Positions 9,194-19,223 are shown, numbered from the stretch's first letter. The stretch is 64,000 nucleotides of DNA from Virgisporangium aliadipatigenens (GCF_016863615.1 NZ_BOPF01000044.1:1-64000), one strand, 5' to 3'. The notes: generated by a model not told the origin, from the sequence alone. Made by a program: numbers and translations.

Positions 9194-10768
9194 GTGACCT
9201 CCCCGGACCGACACACCACCGCCGGTAAGCTCGCGGACCTCTCCCAACGCCTCGATGACGCCCTGCACGCCGGCTCCGCGCGTGCCGTCGAGAAACAGCA
9301 TTCCCGCGGCAAGAAGACCGCGCGGGAGCGGATCGCCCTCCTCCTCGACGAGGGCTCCTTCGTCGAACTGGACGAGCTGGCCCGGCACCGTTCGACAAAC
9401 TTCGGCATGGACGCCAACCGGCCCTACGGCGACGGTGTGGTGACCGGCTACGGCACCGTGGACGGCCGGCAGGTCTGCGTGTTCGCGCAGGACTTCACCG
9501 TGTTCGGGGGGAGCCTCGGTGAGGTGTTCGGCGAGAAGATCGTCAAGCTCATGGACCTGGCCATGAAGACCGGCTGCCCGGTGATCGGGCTCAACGACTC
9601 CGGCGGGGCCCGCATCCAGGAGGGCGTCACCTCGCTCGGCCTCTACGGCGAGATCTTCTTCCGGAACGTGCGCGCCAGCGGCGTCATCCCGCAGATCTCG
9701 ATCGTCATGGGCCCCTGCGCCGGCGGTGCCGTGTACTCGCCGGCGATCACCGACTTCACGGTGATGGTGGACCAGACGTCGCACATGTTCATCACCGGTC
9801 CCGACGTCATCAAGACGGTGACCGGGGAGGACGTGGCGTTCGAGGACCTCGGCGGCGGTCGCACCCACAACACCCGCAGCGGCAACGCGCACTACCTCGC
9901 CACCGACGAGGAGGACGCGATCGGCTACGTCAAGGAGCTGCTGTCCTACCTGCCGAGCAACAACCTGGACGACCCGCCGGTGTACGACGCGAAGTCGAGC
10001 CTGGAGATCACCGAGGACGACCGGACGCTCGACACCCTGATCCCCGACTCGGCCAACCAGCCCTACGACATGCACACGGTCGTCGAGGCGGTGCTGGACG
10101 AGGGCGAGTTCCTCGAGGTCATGCCGCTCTACGCGCAGAACATCCTGTGCGGGTTCGGCCGGGTCGACGGGTTCCCGGTGGGCGTGGTCGCCAACCAGCC
10201 GATGCACTTCGCGGGCTGCCTCGACATCGCGGCCTCGGAGAAGGCGGCCCGCTTCGTGCGCACCTGCGACGCGTTCAACCTGCCGATCCTGACGTTCGTG
10301 GACGTGCCGGGGTTCCTGCCCGGGACCGGCCAGGAGTGGGACGGGATCATCCGGCGCGGCGCCAAGCTGATCTACGCGTACGCCGAGGCGACGGTGCCGA
10401 AGGTGACCGTGATCACGCGCAAGGCGTACGGCGGCGCGTACGACGTCATGGGTTCCAAGCACCTCGGCGCCGACCTGAACTTCGCCTGGCCGACCGCGCA
10501 GATCGCCGTGATGGGTGCGCAGGGCGCGGTCAACATCCTGTACCGCCAGGAACTGAAGGACGCGAAGGACCCGGTCGCCGAGCGCGCGCGCCTGATCCAG
10601 GAGTACGAGGAGACGCTGGCCAACCCGTACGTGGCTGCCGAACGCGGCTACGTCGACGGCGTGATCCGGCCGAGCGCGACCCGGGTCGAGGTGCTGCGCG
10701 GCCTGCGCATGCTGCGCACGAAGCGGGAGACGCTGCCGCCGAAGAAGCACGGCAACATCCCGCTGTGA
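9194..10768 (+). CDS. Acyl-CoA (propionyl/acetyl-CoA) carboxylase beta subunit, carboxyltransferase
   Basis: A 524-aa carboxyltransferase, the usual size of AccD5/PccB-type beta subunits. It transfers CO2 from carboxybiotin to propionyl-CoA or acetyl-CoA. The N-terminal oxyanion-hole region [11 protein letters not shown] and [13 protein letters not shown] are present, and the C-terminal half has [20 protein letters not shown] and [16 protein letters not shown]. The residue that decides C3 versus C4 substrate preference cannot be assigned without an alignment. The complex should also need the epsilon subunit encoded at 13016 and the biotin-carrying alpha subunit at 15807. The start is GTG, with a -10 box at leaderless spacing. 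Confidence 0.93.
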   Translation: MTSPDRHTTAGKLADLSQRLDDALHAGSARAVEKQHSRGKKTARERIALLLDEGSFVELDELARHRSTNFGMDANRPYGDGVVTGYGTVDGRQVCVFAQDFTVFGGSLGEVFGEKIVKLMDLAMKTGCPVIGLNDSGGARIQEGVTSLGLYGEIFFRNVRASGVIPQISIVMGPCAGGAVYSPAITDFTVMVDQTSHMFITGPDVIKTVTGEDVAFEDLGGGRTHNTRSGNAHYLATDEEDAIGYVKELLSYLPSNNLDDPPVYDAKSSLEITEDDRTLDTLIPDSANQPYDMHTVVEAVLDEGEFLEVMPLYAQNILCGFGRVDGFPVGVVANQPMHFAGCLDIAASEKAARFVRTCDAFNLPILTFVDVPGFLPGTGQEWDGIIRRGAKLIYAYAEATVPKVTVITRKAYGGAYDVMGSKHLGADLNFAWPTAQIAVMGAQGAVNILYRQELKDAKDPVAERARLIQEYEETLANPYVAAERGYVDGVIRPSATRVEVLRGLRMLRTKRETLPPKKHGNIPL

Positions 10769-10782
10769 GCCGCTGAGCGCGG

Positions 10783-12927
10783 CTACTCGATGCCCATCCG
10801 GCGGCGGGCCACCATCACCAGCAGGATCGCGGCCCCGATGCCGACCAGCCCGGAGCCGATCAGCGCGAACGGCAGCACGGTGAACGAGTTGAGCGCGCCC
10901 GCCGCCGTCTTCTGCCCGCCCTCGTCCTCGCCCTCGTAGACGAGCGTGACGGTGAGCGTGTACTCGGTGCCGGGCTGGTCCAGCGCGACCGTCGCCGGGA
11001 GCGGCAGCGGCGCGTTGCCGGGTGCCGGTTCGACCAGGAGGGCGGCCGCTTTGGGCCGGTCCGCGCCCTCCGGCAGGCTCACCGTGCACGGCGTCTTGTC
11101 GGCGAAGGAGAGCGGCGTGGGCAGTTCGGACGGGCCGCTCTCGTCGCCGGCCAGCACCGCCCGGCCGGCGGAGCCGTCGCCGCACGAGACGTCGACGACG
11201 GCGTCGGTGTTCTGGCCGGGGCCCTCGGCGCGCAGCGCCACCCTGACCCGGATGGCCGGCTGCTGCTGGTAGGTGGCGGTGCACTCGACGGCCGCCGTGG
11301 ACGCGTTGACGTCCACCCGCAGGCTGAGCGAGTCCGCACCGGCGGCGTTGCCCGGCTGGCAGCCGAGGCCGGCCAGGCGCCAGGAGGCGTCGGCGGTGGA
11401 GACCGGCGGCACCGGCACCACGATGTAGGCCCCGAACGGCACCGACTGCGGCAGGTCGCCGGTGGCCGCCGTCGAGGTGCCCGGGTTGCCGGTGGTGGCA
11501 CTGGCGCCCCAGCCGGGCTCACCGGAGTTCGACGGGACAAGAGCGAAACCGGCGGTGGCGACGCCGCCCTGCGTGACCACCTTGAGCGAGACGGTGGCCT
11601 GCCGGCGGATCACGCGCAGCACGCAGTCGGTCGCGACCCCGGCCCCGACGAGCGCCTGGAGCGTGCCGGACTGCACGGTCACCGGCGCGCCGTTGCACGT
11701 GGCGCTGGCGAGGGTCCACTCCTTGGCGTCGGCGACCGGCGGCTGGACGCTGACCGTGTACGCGCCGGGCGCCAGGCGGCTCAGGTCGGCGCCGGCGGCC
11801 GTCACGGCCGAACCGTCACCGCGCGGCTCCGCGACGAGCGCGCTGGAGGTGCCGGTGCCGTTGACCGTGACGCCGAACTTGCCGGCCCCGCCCTCGGAGT
11901 AGAGCCGCACGGTCAGGCCGGCCGCCGCGGCGGGCGGCTCGACGGCGTAGGCGCACGAGGCGGTCTCATTGGCCACGAGCGTCACCTGGGCGTGCCCGGT
12001 GGCCGGATCGGCCGCGACGTGCGAACCGGCGCAGGTCACGTCCGCGACCCGCCACCCGGCCGGCAGAACGGGCTGCACCTGGTGCTGCTCACCGGCGAGC
12101 CGCGCGAACGACGTCTCCGACGCGTCGGCCGTGAGGGAGAAGCCGCCGGCCTGGCTGATGCTGCCCTGGAAGCCGATCCGCTGCGGGTAGCCCACCGGCC
12201 GCGTGGTGCGCAGCTTGACCGCGAACGTGCCGGTGGCCGTGCTGCCGCGCACGTAGTAGGCGTAGCAGAAGACGTGCCGGACCCCGGCGGGGAAGGTGAC
12301 CCACTGGACGTTGCCGGCGGTGCGCCCGTCGACCCCGCAGCGCAGCACCCCGAACGAGTGGCCGCCGGGCACCAGCGCACCGGTCGCGCCGCCCTGGAGC
12401 CAGAGCTGCCGGCGCGCGGTGAGGCGCAGCTGCTCGTCGGTGAGGATCGTGGTGACGGCGCCGGCGAGGGTGGCGCCGGTGGTCTTGCCGCTGCCGTCGA
12501 GCCGGGCCGTGCCGTCGGCGGCCGTGAGCGGCTCGCGCGGCGCGGTGACGGTGGAGAGCGGCCCGGTCTTCTCCCGCCCCGCGCCGAACGTGAACTTGGC
12601 GCCGGGCAGCGGCGTGCAGGCGTTGTCGCGCGCCTCGATGTCGGGGTCGACGGCCTGCCCCGGCGTGTAGGCCGTCTCGCGGCCGGGCTTGCCCGGGCTC
12701 TCGCCGTCGTCGTCGCGCACCTGGTTGGCCATGACCTCGCCGTAGGCGGCGCAGGAGCGCGCCACGAGGGTCACCCGGTAGGTCGTGGAACTGGAGCGCG
12801 CGAACGGGCCGCTCTCCGGATCGGCCGGGGCCGGGGTCGGCGCGGCCGACGCGGGGTGGACCGGGATGCCGAGCACCGCCAGGGCGCACACCAGCGCGGC
12901 AACCGATCGTAAGATCCGCGTTCGCAC
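10783..12927 (-). CDS. Secreted, membrane-anchored repeat protein
   Basis: A 714-aa predicted surface protein of unknown function. It has a signal peptide (RILRSVAALVCALAVLGIPVHPASA), a large extracellular part with prealbumin/SpaA-like character, and one C-terminal transmembrane helix ending in RRRMGIE. Three tandem units of roughly 110 residues each carry a Trp followed some residues later by a Cys: GWRVADVTC near 290, EWTLASATC near 404, SWRLAGLGC near 520. Each unit closes with another Cys, so disulfides are likely. There is no LPXTG sortase signal. The GTG at 12927 has GGGGGTGAT upstream. It lies, reversed, inside the carboxylase gene group and ends 14 bp from the beta-subunit stop. Confidence 0.75.
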   Translation of the reverse strand: MRTRILRSVAALVCALAVLGIPVHPASAAPTPAPADPESGPFARSSSTTYRVTLVARSCAAYGEVMANQVRDDDGESPGKPGRETAYTPGQAVDPDIEARDNACTPLPGAKFTFGAGREKTGPLSTVTAPREPLTAADGTARLDGSGKTTGATLAGAVTTILTDEQLRLTARRQLWLQGGATGALVPGGHSFGVLRCGVDGRTAGNVQWVTFPAGVRHVFCYAYYVRGSTATGTFAVKLRTTRPVGYPQRIGFQGSISQAGGFSLTADASETSFARLAGEQHQVQPVLPAGWRVADVTCAGSHVAADPATGHAQVTLVANETASCAYAVEPPAAAAGLTVRLYSEGGAGKFGVTVNGTGTSSALVAEPRGDGSAVTAAGADLSRLAPGAYTVSVQPPVADAKEWTLASATCNGAPVTVQSGTLQALVGAGVATDCVLRVIRRQATVSLKVVTQGGVATAGFALVPSNSGEPGWGASATTGNPGTSTAATGDLPQSVPFGAYIVVPVPPVSTADASWRLAGLGCQPGNAAGADSLSLRVDVNASTAAVECTATYQQQPAIRVRVALRAEGPGQNTDAVVDVSCGDGSAGRAVLAGDESGPSELPTPLSFADKTPCTVSLPEGADRPKAAALLVEPAPGNAPLPLPATVALDQPGTEYTLTVTLVYEGEDEGGQKTAAGALNSFTVLPFALIGSGLVGIGAAILLVMVARRRMGIE

Positions 12928-13015
12928 AAGATCACCCCCGGTGGTCCGATTTCGAGTATGGCCCCCCTTTCGGCCTATGCTTGGCATCGATCCCATCTCG
13001 AAAGGGGCACGCCGC

Positions 13016-13219
13016 GTGCACGAGCTGCGGTTCCACCGGGGTTCGCCGACGAGCGAGGAGCTGGCTGCCGTCGTGGCCGTGCTGACGGGGCTCGGCCGCG
13101 ATGCGGGTTCTCCGTCGGATACGGCACCGGTGTCGCAGTGGCGGGTCAACGCGCGGCCCTCCGCCGGTCCGGGCAGGCCGGTCACGGGTGGCTGGCGAGC
13201 GAGCCGGCTGCCCCGCTGA
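13016..13219 (+). CDS. Acyl-CoA carboxylase epsilon subunit
   Basis: A 67-aa protein. The opening HELRFHRGSPTSEELAAVVA and the ending GGWRASRLPR are the hallmarks of the actinobacterial epsilon subunit, with a variable middle rich in Ser, Pro and Gly. Epsilon binds the beta subunit and is required for full activity of actinobacterial acyl-CoA carboxylases such as those of Streptomyces and Mycobacterium. The GTG start at 13016 has AAAGGGG 8 nt upstream. It is separated from the beta gene by the reversed surface-protein gene, whereas in many relatives epsilon directly follows beta. Confidence 0.85.
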   Translation: MHELRFHRGSPTSEELAAVVAVLTGLGRDAGSPSDTAPVSQWRVNARPSAGPGRPVTGGWRASRLPR

Positions 13220-13275
13220 TTTTACTCACAAAACGGTCATTGGGTGCGCGGGTTCGTCCGCGACGCGACGTGCGT

Positions 13276-13281
13276 TAGCGT
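13276..13281 (+). promoter_or_regulatory. -10 box for maf
   Basis: TAGCGT ends 8 nt before GTG 13290, near leaderless spacing. Confidence 0.4.
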
Positions 13282-13289
13282 TCCTCGCC

Positions 13290-13889
13290 GTGACCTCATC
13301 GCACCGCGTGATCCTCGCCTCGGCCAGCCCGGCCCGCTACAAGCTGCTGCACGACGCCGGCATCACCGCCGAGAAGATCGTCAGCGGGGTGGACGAGAGC
13401 GTCGTGCAGCACACCGACCCGGCTCGCACGGCGGGCATGCTGGCCGCCCTCAAGGCGCAGGCCGTCGCCGCACAGGTCACCGGCCCCGCCCTGGTGATCG
13501 GCTGCGACTCGGTGCTCGCGTTCGACGGGGAGATCCTGGGCAAGCCGGCCGACGCGGCCGAGGCCACCCGACGCTGGCAGAAGATGCGCGGCAGGTCGGG
13601 TGTGCTGCACACCGGGCACAGCGTCATCGACACCGCGACCGGGCGGCACGCTCTGCAAGGAGCCCGGACGATCGTGCACTTCGCGCAGGTCAGCGACGCG
13701 GAGATCGACGCGTACGTGGCGACCGGCGAGCCGTTGCACGTGGCGGGCGCGTTCACGATCGACGGCCGGGGCGGCGCGTTCGTCGAACGCATCGAGGGCG
13801 ATCACGGCACGGTCATCGGCCTCTCGCTGCCGTTGTTGCGCAAGCTGCTCACATCACTGGGGCACGACCTCACCACGCTTTGGAGTTGA
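13290..13889 (+). CDS. maf: Maf-like nucleoside triphosphate pyrophosphatase
   Basis: A 199-aa house-cleaning enzyme of the Maf/HAM1 superfamily, which hydrolyses non-canonical or modified nucleoside triphosphates to monophosphates. The opening VILASASPARYKLL, the central GCDSVLAFDGEILGKP and the later FVERIEGDHGTVIGLSL are the family motifs, with Asp in CDS the expected metal-binding residue. The substrate (dTTP/UTP or m5UTP-like) cannot be assigned. The GTG at 13290 gives the canonical N-terminus. The following methyltransferase gene begins 5 bp after its stop, so the two probably form one transcript. Confidence 0.92.
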   Translation: MTSSHRVILASASPARYKLLHDAGITAEKIVSGVDESVVQHTDPARTAGMLAALKAQAVAAQVTGPALVIGCDSVLAFDGEILGKPADAAEATRRWQKMRGRSGVLHTGHSVIDTATGRHALQGARTIVHFAQVSDAEIDAYVATGEPLHVAGAFTIDGRGGAFVERIEGDHGTVIGLSLPLLRKLLTSLGHDLTTLWS

Positions 13890-13893
13890 TCAC

Positions 13894-14550
13894 ATGTCCA
13901 ACCGCACCCTCGGCCTCGACGAAGAGCTGCACGCCTACGTGGTGGCCCACGGCAGCCGGCCCGACCCGGTCGCCAGCGACCTGATCGACGAGACGCACGC
14001 CGTCCTGCCCGACGAGGCGGAGATGCAGATCGCGCCGGAGCAGGCCGCCCTGATCACGATGCTGACGAAGCTGGTGGACGCTCGGCTGGCCGTCGAGGTG
14101 GGCACGTTCACCGGGTTCTCGTCGCTGGCGATCGCGCGCGGGCTGGCGGCCGACGGGCGGCTCATCTGCTTCGACGTCTCCGACGAGTACACGTCGATCG
14201 CCCGCCGGTACTGGGCCCGCGCCGGCGTCGCCGACCGGGTGGAGCTGCGGATCGGGCCGGCGGCCGAGGGTCTCGCGGCGCTGCCGGCCACCAGGGAGAT
14301 CGACCTGGCGTTCATCGACGCGGACAAGCGCAGCTACCCGACGTACTGGGCCGAACTGGTCCCGCGCATGCGCGTCGGCGGCCTGATCCTGGTCGACAAC
14401 GTGCTGCGCGAGGGGCGCGTGATCGATCCGCAGGACGACAGCGACCGCGTGATCATCGAGTTCAACCGGGCGGTCGTCGCCGACCCGCGGGTGGAGGCCG
14501 TCCTAGTGCCGATCGCCGACGGCGTCACGGTCGCGCGCGTCGTGGCCTGA
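13894..14550 (+). CDS. SAM-dependent O-methyltransferase (caffeoyl-CoA OMT-like)
   Basis: A 218-aa class I methyltransferase. The SAM-binding motif VEVGTFTGFSSLAIARGL, the acidic loop ICFDVSDEYTSIARRYW, and the metal-coordinating region LAFIDADKRSYPTYW with downstream ILVDNVLREGRV match the divalent-cation-dependent catechol/caffeoyl-CoA O-methyltransferase family. Actual substrate unknown. The ATG at 13894 is preceded by GGAG at 9 nt. The last 48 bp overlap the end of the convergent MFS gene, so the two coding regions share DNA on opposite strands. Confidence 0.88.
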   Translation: MSNRTLGLDEELHAYVVAHGSRPDPVASDLIDETHAVLPDEAEMQIAPEQAALITMLTKLVDARLAVEVGTFTGFSSLAIARGLAADGRLICFDVSDEYTSIARRYWARAGVADRVELRIGPAAEGLAALPATREIDLAFIDADKRSYPTYWAELVPRMRVGGLILVDNVLREGRVIDPQDDSDRVIIEFNRAVVADPRVEAVLVPIADGVTVARVVA

Positions 14551-15702
14551 CGTCCGCCGCTGCGCGGACCACAGGCGCGACACCACGATCGCCGAGCCGG
14601 CCAGCATCACGAAGACCAGGAGGAACGCGGGATGCGGGCCGGTCCGGTCGGCCACCCACCCGAGCACGAACGGCGCCAGCCCGAACGACAGCCCGACCGC
14701 ATAGGCGGTGCGCCCCGCCGCCTTGTCCGGCTGGCCGTCGGAGTGCCGCACGGCGAGCCCCATCGCCAACGGGTAGTGCACGCTGTTGCCGAGCCCGCAG
14801 ACCACGAGGGCGGTGATCGCCAGCCACGGCACGGTCGCCGCCCAGAACACGGCGAGCCCGGCCGTGCTGAGCGCCAACGCGCAGAGCAGGACCCCCGGCG
14901 CGGAGTGGCGCAGCAGCAGCCGCACGCCGACGAGCCGCCCGACGAACATGCCCGCGACGACGCCGGAGACGGCGGCCGTGGCGGTGCCGGGGGCCGTTCC
15001 GGCGTGGTCGCGCAGCACGTCCGCGGCCCACAGGCTGAACGACACCTCCACCGAGCCGGTGAAGAAGAGGCTGGCCCAGGCGAGCCGGTAGAGCCTCGGG
15101 AGCGGGCGTTCCGGCACCGGCGCCGCGTGCGGGTCGGCCGGCCGGGACAGCCGCAGGCGCGCCGTCACCAGGGCCAGCGCGGCGGCGAGCAGCGCCGCCA
15201 CGGCGAGCCCCGGCCGCCAGCCGAACCCCAGGGTGATCGCCCCGCCGACGATCAACGGGCTGATCGTGCCGACGCCGGCCGCGGCGGCGTTCGCCTCGCT
15301 GATCGCCGCGGGTCCGGCCGCCCCGTGCCGCTCGGCGAGGGCGGCGGTGGCCGTGTTGATGAGGAACGTGCCGGCCGTCCCGGCGATCAACACCGAGCCG
15401 ATGGTGGCGGCGGGCGCGTGCGACACCCACAGCCCGGCGACGCCGAGCGCGAGCCCGATCTGGCCCATGAGCAGGACGGCGCCGCGGCCGTGGCGGCGCA
15501 CCAGGCCGGAGAAGACGATGCCGCCGAGCATGCCGCCGACGGCGAGCGCGGTGCCGTGCAGGCTGGCGACCGCCCGGCTGGTGGCTTGCTCGTCGCGCAG
15601 GAGGGGTACCACGGGTCCGAAGCCGTAGAGGAAGTACCCGTAGATCGACAGCTGGCCGTACATGACCCAGGTGAGCTTGTCCCTGGTAAGGGCGAGACGC
15701 AC
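14503..15702 (-). CDS. Major facilitator superfamily transporter
   Basis: A 399-aa protein with about 12 predicted transmembrane helices arranged as two halves around a hydrophilic central loop (residues about 186-202, [17 protein letters not shown]). The GLVRRHGRG loop between helices 2 and 3 is the MFS motif-A region. Substrate unknown; efflux or uptake cannot be decided. The start is GTG, with TAACGT 5 nt upstream. The C-terminal tail overlaps the O-methyltransferase gene by 48 bp on the opposite strand. It is divergent from the carboxylase alpha gene, with 104 bp between them. Confidence 0.87.
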   Translation of the reverse strand: MRLALTRDKLTWVMYGQLSIYGYFLYGFGPVVPLLRDEQATSRAVASLHGTALAVGGMLGGIVFSGLVRRHGRGAVLLMGQIGLALGVAGLWVSHAPAATIGSVLIAGTAGTFLINTATAALAERHGAAGPAAISEANAAAAGVGTISPLIVGGAITLGFGWRPGLAVAALLAAALALVTARLRLSRPADPHAAPVPERPLPRLYRLAWASLFFTGSVEVSFSLWAADVLRDHAGTAPGTATAAVSGVVAGMFVGRLVGVRLLLRHSAPGVLLCALALSTAGLAVFWAATVPWLAITALVVCGLGNSVHYPLAMGLAVRHSDGQPDKAAGRTAYAVGLSFGLAPFVLGWVADRTGPHPAFLLVFVMLAGSAIVVSRLWSAQRRTSGHDARDRDAVGDRH

Positions 15703-15806
15703 GAGCCGACGTTACCTCTGAATCGATCCAGAAGGAACGGGCCGACGTCGGAAATCGCCGGTGGCTAAACTGCCGTTCAGTCGGGGGGACACGTCGGGAG
15801 GGCTCC

Positions 15807-17561
15807 ATGCGCAAGGTCCTGGTGGCAAACCGGGGCGAGATCGCGGTCCGGGTGATCCGCGCATGCCGCGACGCCGGATTGGGCAGCGTCGCCGTGTACG
15901 CCGACTCCGACCGCGACGCCCCGCACGTCACGCTCGCCGACGAGGCCTACGGGCTGGGCGGCGACACGGCCACCGAGACGTACCTGCGGATCGGGAAGCT
16001 GATCGACGTGGCCGTCCGTTCGGGCGCCGACGCGGTGCACCCGGGCTACGGCTTCCTCTCCGAGAACGCCGACTTCGCCCAGGCCGTTCTCGACGCCGGC
16101 CTGACCTGGATCGGTCCCACCCCGCAGGCGATCCGCGACCTCGGCGACAAGGTCACCGCCCGGCACATCGCGCAGCGGGCCGGTGCCCCGCTGGTCCCCG
16201 GCACCTCCGACCCGGCGAAGGACGCCGACGAGATCGTCGCCTTCGCCGAGGCGCACGGGCTGCCGGTGGCGATCAAGGCGGCGTTCGGCGGCGGCGGGCG
16301 CGGGCTCAAGGTGGCCCGCACGATCGAGGAGATCCCCGCGCTGTTCGAGTCGGCGACCCGGGAGGCGGTCGCGGCGTTCGGGCGCGGCGAGTGCTTCGTC
16401 GAGCGCTACCTCGACCGGCCGCGCCACGTGGAGGCGCAGGTGCTCGCCGACACGCACGGCAACGTGATCGTCGTCGGCACCCGCGACTGTTCGCTCCAGC
16501 GGCGCCATCAGAAGCTGGTCGAGGAGGCGCCGGCGCCGTTCCTGTCGGACGAGCAGCGCGCCACGATCCACTCCTCCGCCAAGGCGATCTGCCGCGAGGC
16601 CGGCTACCACGGCGCCGGCACCGTGGAGTACCTGGTGGCCGCCGACGGGACGATCTCGTTCCTGGAGGTCAACACGCGGCTGCAGGTCGAGCACCCGGTG
16701 ACCGAGGAGACGGCCGGCGTCGACCTGGTGCGCGAGCAGTTCCGCATCGCGGCCGGCGAGCCGCTGCGCCACACCGAGGACCCGACGCCGCGCGGGCACT
16801 CGTTCGAGTTCCGGATCAACGGCGAGGACCCGGGCCGCAACTTCCTGCCCGCGCCGGGCACCGTCACCGCGCTGCGCCTGCCCTCCGGGCCGGGCGTGCG
16901 GGTCGACGCCGGCATCGTCGAGGGCAGCGTCGTCGGCGGCAACTTCGACTCGCTGCTGGCCAAGCTGATCGTCACCGGCGAGACCCGCGAGGAGGCGCTG
17001 CAGCGGGCCGCGCGTGCGCTGGACGAGTTCGTGGTCGAGGGGATGGCGACGGCGCTGCCGTTCCACCGGGCGGTGGTGCGGGACGCGGCGTTCACGGCGT
17101 CGCCGTTCGACGTGCACACGCGCTGGATCGAGACGGAGTTCGTCAACGAGATCGCGCCGTTCACCGGCGGCGCCCCGGCGCACGAGCCGGAAGAGCGGAT
17201 GACCGTCGTGGTCGAGGTGAGCGGCAAGCGGCTGGAGGTCTCCCTCCCCTCCGGTTTCGCCGGGGGAACCGGCACCGCCCCGGCCGCCGGCACCGCACGG
17301 CGTAGAAGGGCCGGTGGTCGTTCCGGTGCGGCCGGCGCCGCGGCCGGTGGCGACGCGCTGGTGAGCCCGATGCAGGGCACCATCGTGAAGATCGCGGTCA
17401 GCGACGGCGACGAGGTGTCGGAGGGCGACCTGATCGTGGTGCTCGAGGCGATGAAGATGGAGCAGCCGCTCAACGCGCACAAGGCGGGCACGGTGAGCGG
17501 CCTGTCGGCGGCGGTCGGCGAGGTCATCACCGCCGGCGCCACCATCTGCCTGCTGTCCTAG
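15807..17561 (+). CDS. Acetyl/propionyl-CoA carboxylase alpha subunit (biotin carboxylase-BCCP)
   Basis: A 584-aa protein. The N-terminal biotin carboxylase (residues 1-450) opens with [20 protein letters not shown] and contains the ATP-grasp glycine loop GGGGRGLKV and the active-site stretch [16 protein letters not shown] Gly/Ala-rich linker then leads to a biotin carboxyl carrier domain whose biotinyl-lysine lies in EAMKMEQ near the C-terminus. It carboxylates its own biotin with ATP and bicarbonate for the beta subunit encoded at 9194. BirA at 8350 should attach the biotin. The ATG at 15807 follows GGGAGG at a normal distance. Confidence 0.95.
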   Translation: MRKVLVANRGEIAVRVIRACRDAGLGSVAVYADSDRDAPHVTLADEAYGLGGDTATETYLRIGKLIDVAVRSGADAVHPGYGFLSENADFAQAVLDAGLTWIGPTPQAIRDLGDKVTARHIAQRAGAPLVPGTSDPAKDADEIVAFAEAHGLPVAIKAAFGGGGRGLKVARTIEEIPALFESATREAVAAFGRGECFVERYLDRPRHVEAQVLADTHGNVIVVGTRDCSLQRRHQKLVEEAPAPFLSDEQRATIHSSAKAICREAGYHGAGTVEYLVAADGTISFLEVNTRLQVEHPVTEETAGVDLVREQFRIAAGEPLRHTEDPTPRGHSFEFRINGEDPGRNFLPAPGTVTALRLPSGPGVRVDAGIVEGSVVGGNFDSLLAKLIVTGETREEALQRAARALDEFVVEGMATALPFHRAVVRDAAFTASPFDVHTRWIETEFVNEIAPFTGGAPAHEPEERMTVVVEVSGKRLEVSLPSGFAGGTGTAPAAGTARRRRAGGRSGAAGAAAGGDALVSPMQGTIVKIAVSDGDEVSEGDLIVVLEAMKMEQPLNAHKAGTVSGLSAAVGEVITAGATICLLS

Positions 17562-17573
17562 TGAGCAGGGCCG

Positions 17574-17954
17574 TCAGATCGGCTGCGGCTCGTAGACCTG
17601 GACCTCCAGGGTCAGCTGGTCGAAGTGCGCCTTGGCCTCGGGCGTGACCGGCACCGCGATGACGGCCGTCCCGTAGGCCACGATCTCCACCCCGGAACTG
17701 GTGAAGTCCCGGTTGTCGAAGCGCATCCCGAGGACCGCGGTGGCGCCGCGACGCTTCGCCGCCACGATCATCTGCCGGATGGCGCGGGCCCTGGTCTGCA
17801 CCAGCACCTGCGCCATGTCGCCCTTGGCGCCGGTGCGCGGGGAGCGCAACCCCGACGCGAACGGGTTGCGGGTGGACGCGGTCACCCCGAGCACCTCGCC
17901 GAGCACCACCCGGATGTCATACCCGGGCAACGTATCCGTCGTGACAACCAACAC
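17574..17954 (-). CDS. YbjQ/UPF0145 family protein
   Basis: A 126-aa cytoplasmic protein of the YbjQ family, sometimes called heavy-metal-binding. Diagnostic parts are the N-terminal VVTTDTLPGYDIRVVLGEVLG, the alternating-charge helix RARAIRQMIVAAKRRGATAVLGMRFDN and the C-terminal EIVAYGTAVIAVPV. Structures of relatives form pentameric rings; the function is not established. The GTG at 17954 is supported by TACGCT 6 nt upstream. It lies 18 bp upstream of the end of the tRNA-synthetase-like gene on the same strand. Confidence 0.88.
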   Translation of the reverse strand: MLVVTTDTLPGYDIRVVLGEVLGVTASTRNPFASGLRSPRTGAKGDMAQVLVQTRARAIRQMIVAAKRRGATAVLGMRFDNRDFTSSGVEIVAYGTAVIAVPVTPEAKAHFDQLTLEVQVYEPQPI

Positions 17955-17960
17955 GCGCCG

Positions 17961-17966
17961 AGCGTA
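17961..17966 (-). promoter_or_regulatory. -10 box for the YbjQ gene
   Basis: TACGCT ends 6 nt before GTG 17954, which is leaderless spacing. Confidence 0.45.
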
Positions 17967-17972
17967 GAACGG

Positions 17973-19144
17973 TTAAAGCGGCATTTCGCATGCTTTCACC
18001 AGGTAAGGCAATGCTTGCTCGCGTTCCTGCCCCCGCACCGAGGCACCGCCGGACGCGGCCTCCCGTTCGCCGATCACCGCCTGGAAGGGCACCCGGCGCT
18101 CCGCTGCCTGCCGGATCCGCGCTCCCAGGGTGCCGTCGTACCAGACCTCGACGCGTAGCCCCCGTTCGACCGCCCGGTCCGCGAACTCCCGCGCCGCGTC
18201 CGCCTGCCCCGGACCGACCGGCAGCACCACCGCCTGCACCGGCGCCACCAGGCGGGAAGCGCACCGTCGTGCACCTCCAGCAGGTGGGCCATGAGGCGTT
18301 CCATGCTGCCGAGCAGGCTGCGGTGCACCATCACCGGGCGGCGCCGTTCGCCGTCGGCGTCCACATAGGACAGACCGAACCGCTCCGGCTGGAAGAAGTC
18401 CACCTGGACGGTCGAGAGGGTCTGCTCCCGTCCGGCGGGGTCCACGATCTGCACATCGATCTTCGGCCCGTAGAACGCCGCCTCCCCCGGCTCCTCGTCG
18501 GCCCGCAGCCCCGCGCCGGCCAGTCCCTCGCGCAGCAGCTGCGCGGCGCGTTCCCACGGAAGCTCTTTGACGTATTTGTCACCGGCACCGGCGAGAGAGA
18601 GCCGGTAGCGCGCGGCCTCGATGCCCACGGCCCGGTGCGCCCTGCGGAGCAGGCCCAGCTCCCGCGCGATCTCGCCGGCAACCTGATCGGGACGGCAGAA
18701 GATGTGCCCGTCGTTGAGCGAGACGGCCCGCACCCGCGACAGCCCACCCAGGACACCCGAACGCTCCATGCGGTGCATCGGCCCCAGCTCGCCGACGCGC
18801 AGCGGCAGCTCCCGGTACGAACGCCCCCGGCTCGCGTACACCTGCGCGTGGTGCGGACACAGGCTCGGCCGCAGGAACAGCTCCCCCTCCCCGTCCGCCA
18901 TCCCCGGGAACATCTCCTCGGCGAAGTGCGGCAGGTGGCCGGAGCGTTCGAACATCTCCCGTCTGGCCAGCGGCGGGGAGTACACGTGGCGGTAGCCGGC
19001 GCGGCGTTCGACCTCGTGCAGGTACGACTCGACGGCGTGGCGGGCGGCCGCGCCGTCCGGGAGCCAGATGGGCAGCCCCGCACCGACGAGTGGTGCGGAG
19101 TGGAAGTAGCCGAGTTCCCGGCCGATCCTGCGATGGTCCCTCAT
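17973..19144 (-). pseudogene. Short threonyl-tRNA synthetase paralogue with a -1 frameshift
   Basis: This is a class II threonyl-tRNA synthetase lacking the N-terminal TGS and editing domains. The catalytic core has the zinc cysteine in LCPHH, motif 2 HRMERSGVLGGLSRVRAV with DGHIF, and motif 3 HRSLLGSMERL. The anticodon-binding domain is intact but in another frame (APVQAVVLPVG to the stop at 17973). The span is 1172 nt, one base short of 391 codons. The break is at about 18247-18248, where TGGTGG appears in place of the TGG-CTGG expected for family WLAPVQ; in the first frame translation runs to 18074. It could be a real inactivation, programmed frameshifting or a sequencing error. ATG 19144 has AAGGAGA upstream. 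It sits behind a Thr leader peptide and hairpin. Confidence 0.8.
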
Positions 19145-19177
19145 GACGCTCTCCTTGGCAGAGGGCGCCGCCGCACG

Positions 19178-19214
19178 CACAAGACCCCGGGCGGCGGGCG
19201 CCCGGGGTCTTGTG
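19178..19214 (-). terminator. Attenuator terminator hairpin in the ThrRS-paralogue leader
   Basis: A perfect 16-bp stem (arms 19178-19193 and 19199-19214, 5-nt loop) ending 34 nt before the ATG at 19144. The U tract is weak. Its 5' arm can alternatively pair with part of the leader-peptide coding region. Confidence 0.6.
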
Positions 19215-19223
19215 GAAGTCAGC

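Noticed and set aside
10783-10920. Sortase LPXTG anchor on the repeat protein
   Set aside because: The only LP near the C-terminus reads LPFAL, without Thr-Gly; a plain C-terminal transmembrane anchor fits better.
9155-11284. 709-codon minus-strand frame opposite the carboxylase beta gene
   Set aside because: Composition is typical of reverse-strand shadow; the plus-strand product is a full, well-conserved carboxyltransferase.
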